64,000 nucleotides of DNA. Source: Channa striata (lineage: Eukaryota > Chordata > Actinopteri > Anabantiformes > Channidae). The stretch spans positions 15,696,040-15,760,039 of the forward strand of contig CM065170.1 of NCBI GenBank assembly GCA_033026295.1, read 5' to 3'. The notes under the pieces are model-generated. The model did no database searches. It saw only the letters and a list, made by a program, of their open reading frames with translations, and had not been told where the DNA came from. Positions 57,854 through 64,000 of the stretch are shown piece after piece. Both the position numbers and the translations under genes were made by a program. Every line of letters begins with the position of its first letter. Positions within the stretch are counted from its first letter, which is position 1.

Positions 57854-60546
57854 AGAAAAATATGTTGTTCCCAAATTTCTCTGGATGTTGCTGCGGCTGG
57901 CTGTCACTCACTCATCCGTGTTTTGGTGGCGAGCTGGAGAAGACACTGCAAGGAGATGGAAATAGATACTATCTACACTGAGGACTATTCACCGAAACCA
58001 CAATTTCTCATCCATTCGCTATCACTTCAGTGATTTCCTTTTATAACTAAAAGTGGTATCATTTCTATTCAAATGAAGTCCGGAGCGGAGTAGCTCAACA
58101 CTATCATTTACCTATAGATGATTATGCAAATTCATACACTGTTCATTGATGCAACGAGAGAAAAAAGAAACGAGGGGAGAAAACGGTTATTAGAGCGTCC
58201 AGAGTCTTCACAACAGCAGGGGAATGGCTTTGGGTTTCTTTAGAGTCAGGCCTTTGTGAAAGCGCACAGCCAAATGAGATTCTCCACCACCATATGGCCG
58301 GGTTATGAGCTACTCAGTGGCAGCAGCACCTGCTTTCCCAGCTCGTTTTTACACTGTCCATATTTCGTGCAAATGGGCCTTCTCAGAGCTGGTCATTAAC
58401 TTGCAATGGCCCATTGATGTAGGATATCAGAGTGGCGTGTGTGAGTATATCCAGCTCGCACAACGACTACATATTAACTCATTCATCCTGCCACAAGCGA
58501 TCGGAACAAGGAGGCCAGCAGGGATTCGTTCCACTGAGGGACTGCTTTTTCCACATTCTCAGGCAGACCCACATTTCAGGATTCGTTTTTTTTTTTTTTT
58601 CGCAAAAACACGTGGAAATTTGTTCTGCATATGCCAACAGAAAGAAAAAAGCCATATTTATATTTAACAAGCAATGATATTCAGTCCGCTCATTTTACTG
58701 CAGGAGTCTAAGAGAGCAGAGAGGAAGAAGTAAGATGCCGTGGAATAGAGCAATAGGGTTATGAAGTGACTACAGACAATATTTTTTACACATTTCATCT
58801 TAACAATGTTTTAGCATTGACAGGAGGCTGCGCAGGATTTCCATGCAACTCTGCAATGTGTCTTTTAGCTTATTGTTTTGGTTCAGCTGCTCCTGACCAA
58901 AATAAAAACTCTTTAAATCCCACGGTATCTGTAAAGCACCCAATGGCAAACAAAGCAAGCATAGAAGCAGATTTAGTCACCTCGTCTGGACGATCACGTT
59001 AAGCTGAACCAAAGTGGTCAAAAAATGTCAGTATGCAGCTTTGCAGTTTTCACAAACAGCACAACAGGTTCAGGAAAGTTGTAAGCCACCAATGTTTCAC
59101 CTTTTAAAGCAGGTTATTTTGTCAAAAAAACAATCGATATAGAACTTTAAAACATCAGTTTGGCAATTTGACATTAACTACAGGCCTATTGGGTAAATAC
59201 AACTGTAGGTAAATAGTTACTTTCAGTTTTTTCCCTCTTGTCCATTTCATCAGTTTTTGCAACTCCTACACTGTTTCACGGCCAACCTGGTGCATTTAGA
59301 TAGTTTACAGTAAAAACTGCATTAAATTATTATGCTAGGTGTGACTATCATCTACTATTACTTGTGTTAAAAAGGGCTCTAAAATAAATTTACCATTTAA
59401 TGCATTTAAATGTTAATTAAACAGCGTTTAACTACCAAAACATGTGAATGCCACTTTAAAAGGTTATTTGCATTTGGGGCCATTTGTCAGAAATACTTAG
59501 CTTCTTTCACATTATACTAAAATATAAATCTTCCTCTAAGTGAGAGAGTGTACCTGAAGTAGTAAGGCTGGTTGTACGGCAGCCAACAAGCAGACAGTCC
59601 CCATAATCCCAAAATAAAACAGTCTTCTGCATATTTTTATGTCATTGTGGTTTTAAAAAAAAAGCAAACGGCCTTTTTCATGGTCTATAGTACAAAGAAT
59701 AAAAAGGCAAATTTTATGTAACACTTAGCACAACAATAAGAGCAGGGCGAAGGTAATTGCCATATAAATCACCAGTGGACGAAACAGAAAATAGATCAAA
59801 AGCTTAACCACACATTTCCATAAATAGCAAGTAAATATATGTTTGTTACTAATACGATGATCAAAATGAATTTACGTTCCCAAATAAAAATGTGTGGTGC
59901 TGCTCCTAAAGAAGCCTACAGGCACAAAGGTTGAGACAGTGAGGTATTTCAGTTTTCACAACCATTAGTCACTTTCAGATTTACACCAGCAGGGTGCCAA
60001 CGGAGGAAACGGATCCATTTGATATTCACAGCCCACTTGCTTACACAGTTGTTGGCTGACAAAGTTTATTGATTAGATTTTATGTGTAGCAACTACTTTT
60101 CCTTTTAGTCAAATTAGTAGAAGTAGATTACATCAATCCCGCTGATGTCGGCTGGATAATTCATATCTTAATTGACAGAAAAACAATTTACATTTGCTAA
60201 TGGCTTTTCCAAATGGATTTCTGTGTGTGTTTGACTGCATTAGCTCTGGCTTCTGCCGTGTATAGGGTCTCTGGAACCGCTTCCCTTAGTGCATTTAAAG
60301 GCTGACAGTTGGCCTGTCATGAAATTTAACTTCAACTAATGAACTGGTTAATTCCATTTAAATGCTTTATGGCATGTTTTTCCTTTCAAATAAACAGTGG
60401 CTTTATAAGAGCAATCCATCAGCTCTGTCACTGATTACAGATGAAATCTGTTTTTGTTGCCCAGAATGCTGTAAAACGCTTTGAGCACTGGGGATGTCTG
60501 CAGCTGGAGCATTTTATGGCTCTGTGTATAGATTGTAGATGTGCAT

Positions 60547-60571
60547 CCCCCCACCCCACCCACCCTCCCCC
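60547..60571 (-). repeat. C-rich tract, G-quadruplex motif on the minus strand
   Basis: Runs of 6, 4, 3, 3 and 5 C separated by single bases; the opposite strand therefore has five closely spaced G-tracts. Confidence 0.55.
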
Positions 60572-60695
60572 GTAAAGATTCAGGAGAGATGCTGCATCCT
60601 CCACGGACAGAAGCAGAGCAGCTGTGAAAGCGATGTGATCAGTCCTGATAGGTAAAATATGAGCCTCCTGACCTTAGCTCCAGCATTATGAAGGG

Positions 60696-60714
60696 CACAC
60701 ACACACACACACAC
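60696..60714. repeat. (CA)n microsatellite
   Basis: A short perfect CA run in the downstream region. A TG-rich imperfect stretch at about 60747-60770 follows 30 bp later and could pair with it. Confidence 0.85.
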
Positions 60715-61609
60715 GCCGCCGTGCGCAAACCTCAAAGGGAAGCACGTGCGTGTGTGTGTCTGTCTGTGTGTAGGCCTGTGGACGCATCAGGCATGCTTAA
60801 GCCACATCAAAGTTCCCCGGGAAAAAAAAGCAGCTAAGTGGCTGCACGTGTCAGTGGGTGCACACAGTGATACATTAACAGGAAAGTCAGGTGTACATGT
60901 GCACTTAATTCACTTTTGTGTCTCTCTGCACGGAGCACATCTTCTCTTATTCTCCCGCTCCAAAGCTTTCAGTTAGCTCCTCAGCCCTAATTAACTGCCA
61001 AGATATGAATGCGCTAATCTGGGCTCTAAATCTTCAGTTCCACTGACAAAAGCTTTTATAGGCTGTCACAGCTGCATGATAAACAGCAGGGTTTGTTCCT
61101 GGCTTAGTGGACACAGTGCCATCTAGGGACCAGGTCTGGCAGCTCAACGCTCTGCGAATGAGGGTGTTTACTGGTGTGCTGCGTGATGCATGTCAGAGCA
61201 TGTGAAGAAAAAGTATAATACGCTTTACAAGTTATATAATGTATGTGCAAAACCTCCACAATGTTCTCTTATTATGAGTAATGTGCAGGAATTTACTGGA
61301 ATTAGAGTGAAATCACCATAACTTGGAGTGGATTATCACTGAGGTGGAACAAATTTAGAAAAATTCAAACAGGTTAGCTTTTCCCTTTTGAGACTGGACT
61401 GCAGCGCGCAGGAGTGAAAGCGAGCGGAAAGTCTGAGCTGCACAAAAACTCCGCTTCACCGCTGCTCTGCTGTCAAGAGCATCAACAGGCGTGTGAGGAT
61501 GGAGACAGAATGTGTATGATGCTGGTGGAGGGTGCATGAGTGTGTGGGTGCACAATTACGCTGTATGTCTCCATCTCCATCTGTATGTGTCAGTGAGTGA
61601 TGTTCAGAA

Positions 61610-61612
<3 letters not shown>

Positions 61613-61648
<36 letters not shown>
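61613..61648. repeat. (TG)18 microsatellite
   Basis: A perfect TG run of 36 bases downstream of nrxn3. Both strands give artefactual Val/Cys or His/Thr runs in open frames across it; these are not genes. Confidence 0.95.
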
Positions 61649-61652
<4 letters not shown>

Positions 61653-64000
61653 ATCTGCTACCCAGGGAGACAGGTCTCCTCTCCAAGCTTGACAGTGTGA
61701 TTGGATCCAGTGAGAATCCCGATGAAGCAATGAGTATCTAAGCAGCAGCGCCGCTCCCCGGGGCCCCCATGCAGCCCACAGGCCCGGCCTCAGCTCAGCG
61801 TGTTCAGACCAGATGGAAAGCGAAGGTGGGATGAAATGAACTTCAAACCGTTTCAACTGCTGTGAAGGTGACTGCGGCAAAACCAGCTGTAAATGTGATC
61901 TGATAATAAGTGATGGCGACAGGTAATTGCCGTGTTTGTCTATCAGTTCTGTTACTGCTGCTGTGTTTGAATTCCTAAAGCCATATTAGAAGAGTGTGAC
62001 GCTTTCCATACACACGGTGAAGTGACAAAAGCACAAACTTCTATTGATTCTATCAGTGATTTTCGTCAAGATTGTGGAGTTGGACTGGAGTGTATTATAT
62101 TAGTGGTTGTAGAGTTTTAACTCACTCATTCCGCGTAAATGTAACATATTTTATATATAATACAGTGGGAAAGTGTATTTTTGACTCAGTCCTGCTTGTC
62201 AAGGTGGCTCTGCTAATAATTCACTCCAATTCAGTACTGAATTTCACATGAGGCCTTTTGCCTCCAGCCAGCCAGTCACAGCAAATAACAATCTGTTGTA
62301 ATTGAGTTGCTGGATTATATAAAACTTTAAAAACATCCATCTGGTTGATTTGGAGGCTCCTAGCTCCATCCTGGCAGGTGAAACACAGCAGGGTTTGACT
62401 TATGCGTTATTTTTACATTTGTTCACCTTCTGTTTGTGCCCAACTCTTAAGTTAATTTCCAGCTAGTTTCAAATTGGGGATCTATTAAAACGGAGAAATA
62501 AAAGTGTTTGTATGAAATATAGATTCTGCTAAACTAGCATTTGTTGCTGGTTATTGGCTTCACGTATTGTAATTTAAAGTTTTGCTATGAAAGATCATTT
62601 AAAAGTTAACATGATGATGAAACAGCATGTCATCAAGGCTTTGACATGTATGTCCAGCTTGTTTTTTTTTCCAATTTCAAAATGGACATGTTTTAATACC
62701 AAACTACTTTTGTTAGTTGGTCAAATTCCATAAACAGCTTATTAAACATATTAGGGCTCAGGCCTACACACTATAACTAGTTAGCTGCTCCAATAATTAC
62801 TGTTTTAATGTGAAACTCCTCATAATTTCCCCACAACTGTCTGTGTTTGCCTACAGTCTCTTTGTTCCAGTTGGCCTCAGATACAGATGCTGCACAGAGC
62901 TGGTGCAGTTTCATTTGATTTTTGCATTTCATCCAAACCCTGTTTCAAAGTCAAGAGTGAAATAAGCTATTTAGAAGTTTAGGCAGAGAGTCGGTGCCCT
63001 TTCCCCCCCCTCCACAGGCTAATCACATATTCATGCGATGCGGTGAGTGATAAGTGATAAATAAATGACAGTGAATCTATTATAAGTATTAACCGACCAC
63101 GTCACTGGGTCACAGCAGTGGCCCTCCCGTCTGGTTGTCGCCACGCAGGACCTCTCTCCGCGAAACGCCGCGTAGGTCCTCATAAGTGATGACACTCGAG
63201 TGTGGCATAAAGGACGCGATGAGCCTCCCGCCTCTCCGTGCCAGAAGAGGTCATTCTGGCAGCACAATCAGCAGGCTGAATGGCTGCTCCTCCACACCTG
63301 TCTGCCATCAAACATGGAAATCACCCCACTCACCCGTGACTGTTGCATATTCCATGAGCGAACACAGTGTACAGCTCTTCATCATATTTTAACATGGGTT
63401 ATAAATACAAATTGTTGCACAACAATTGCACAAAAAAACATGTTTGTTTGTTTTTTTTCCTAGGCCCAGGAGAAAATGAGGTTGATACGGAGACTCAACT
63501 GCAATAACCCATTCACTTATTGAACGACAGCGGCTGGATACACTCTCAGCCTCGAGGCTTAAACAAAAAAGCAGAGCGCGGCTGCCTGATTGAATGGGTT
63601 TGTAATGCAAGCCAAATAGGTTTGTTCTAATGGGAATCAGCCTCGGTGACGGCTGCAGAGGCTTACGCCAGCACTATAACAGCAGTAAGCAGCGGCGGCA
63701 AACACCCCATCGCCGTTTGATTGGCTGTGAGAGGCAACACCACGGTTGCTGTGTTTACTAATGGCACTTTTACTGGGGTAATATTCAATGAGCCTGAACT
63801 TCAGGAATCACTGTTTTTGTAAAGCGGGTTCTCTGTATGTGTTTGCATGTTTGTGCTTGTTGAGGGGTTTCACATTATCACAGTGTCCAAACCTTCCCCG
63901 ACATAAGTTTTAGATTGGACATACTATCATCAAAATCTTTGAGCCAGGCACTGACTAATTCCTGAATAGCTTCAGGGACTGTGGCACATCTGACCAATCA

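Larger units (their letters stand above)
55978..57870 (+). other. nrxn3: nrxn3 3' untranslated region (extent inferred)
   Basis: Directly after the TAG, A-rich sequence (CACATAAAAAACAAACAG, 55999-56016) leads into about 1.9 kb with no credible frame. T-rich and ATTTATT stretches occur at about 56577-56615 and 57450-57470, typical of long, regulated neuronal 3' UTRs. The end is set by the candidate poly(A) signals at 57492 and 57848. Neurexin 3' UTRs can be longer, so the true end may lie further right. Confidence 0.6.
57871..64000. other. Gene-free sequence downstream of nrxn3
   Basis: No exon, RNA gene or named transposon is recognised in these 6 kb on either strand. Simple repeats are a T run (about 58587-58600), CA at 60696-60714, a C-rich block at 60547-60571 and a TG run at 61613-61648. 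A stretch near 60120-60400 has the look of a conserved non-coding element (see findings). Part of the left end may still be 3' UTR if a more distal poly(A) site is used. Confidence 0.65.

Noticed and set aside
1..64000. CRISPR arrays, operons, prophage, integrative elements
   Set aside because: The sequence is a vertebrate locus with spliced exons and fish retroelements; no prokaryotic structure is present.

Overview
This window is vertebrate DNA, almost certainly from a teleost fish. It is mostly non-coding and A+T-rich. It carries fish-type dispersed repeats: two tRNA-derived SINE-class copies at the left end, a decayed Tc1/mariner copy near 43.4-44.0 kb, and a roughly 860-bp non-autonomous DNA-element copy near 36.2-37.1 kb. 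There are also many CA/GT microsatellites. Only one protein-coding gene can be supported: the 3' part of neurexin-3 (nrxn3) on the + strand. Paralogue choice rests on the splice-site-4 (SS4) insert, the threonine-rich stalk and the long splice-site-5 (SS5) block, all of which resemble NRXN3 rather than NRXN1 or NRXN2. I cannot tell nrxn3a from nrxn3b.

Five exons are visible: 15627-15798 (middle of the last LNS domain), 24253-24342 (the 90-nt SS4 cassette), 25950-26260 (end of LNS6 plus the Thr-rich stalk), 44856-44934 (acidic SS5 exon) and 54980-55977 (large SS5 block, transmembrane segment, cytoplasmic tail, stop). They join in a single frame with phases 0-1-1-0-1 and give 549 residues ending in the PDZ ligand EYYV. 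Skipping the 90-nt exon also keeps the frame. The exon that opens LNS6 and the beta-neurexin first exon/promoter were not found and should lie upstream of base 1.

Layout: 1-15626 is upstream intron, with SINEs at 222-535 (-) and 575-835 (+) and a repeat copy at about 9045-9600. 15799-24252 is the intron before SS4, ending in a dense UAAA cluster. 24343-25949 is a short intron. 26261-44855 is an 18.6-kb intron with the two DNA-transposon relics. 44935-54979 is a 10-kb intron. 55978 to about 57.5-57.9 kb is 3' UTR with candidate poly(A) signals. The rest to 64000 is gene-free downstream sequence.

No new gene system was found. The most interesting signals concern how this one gene makes alternative products. 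They are: (1) complementary (GT)n and (CA)n tracts lying about 760 nt on either side of the 79-nt SS5 exon; (2) several same-phase splice sites inside the last exon, including a strong internal donor; (3) a coding GAT-repeat giving an Asp run beside a Ser-Gly motif that looks like a glycosaminoglycan attachment site; (4) a UAAA-rich block directly upstream of the SS4 cassette; (5) a short open read-through after the acidic SS5 exon that would give a secreted form. All homology statements come from recognising the sequence by eye; no database search was run.
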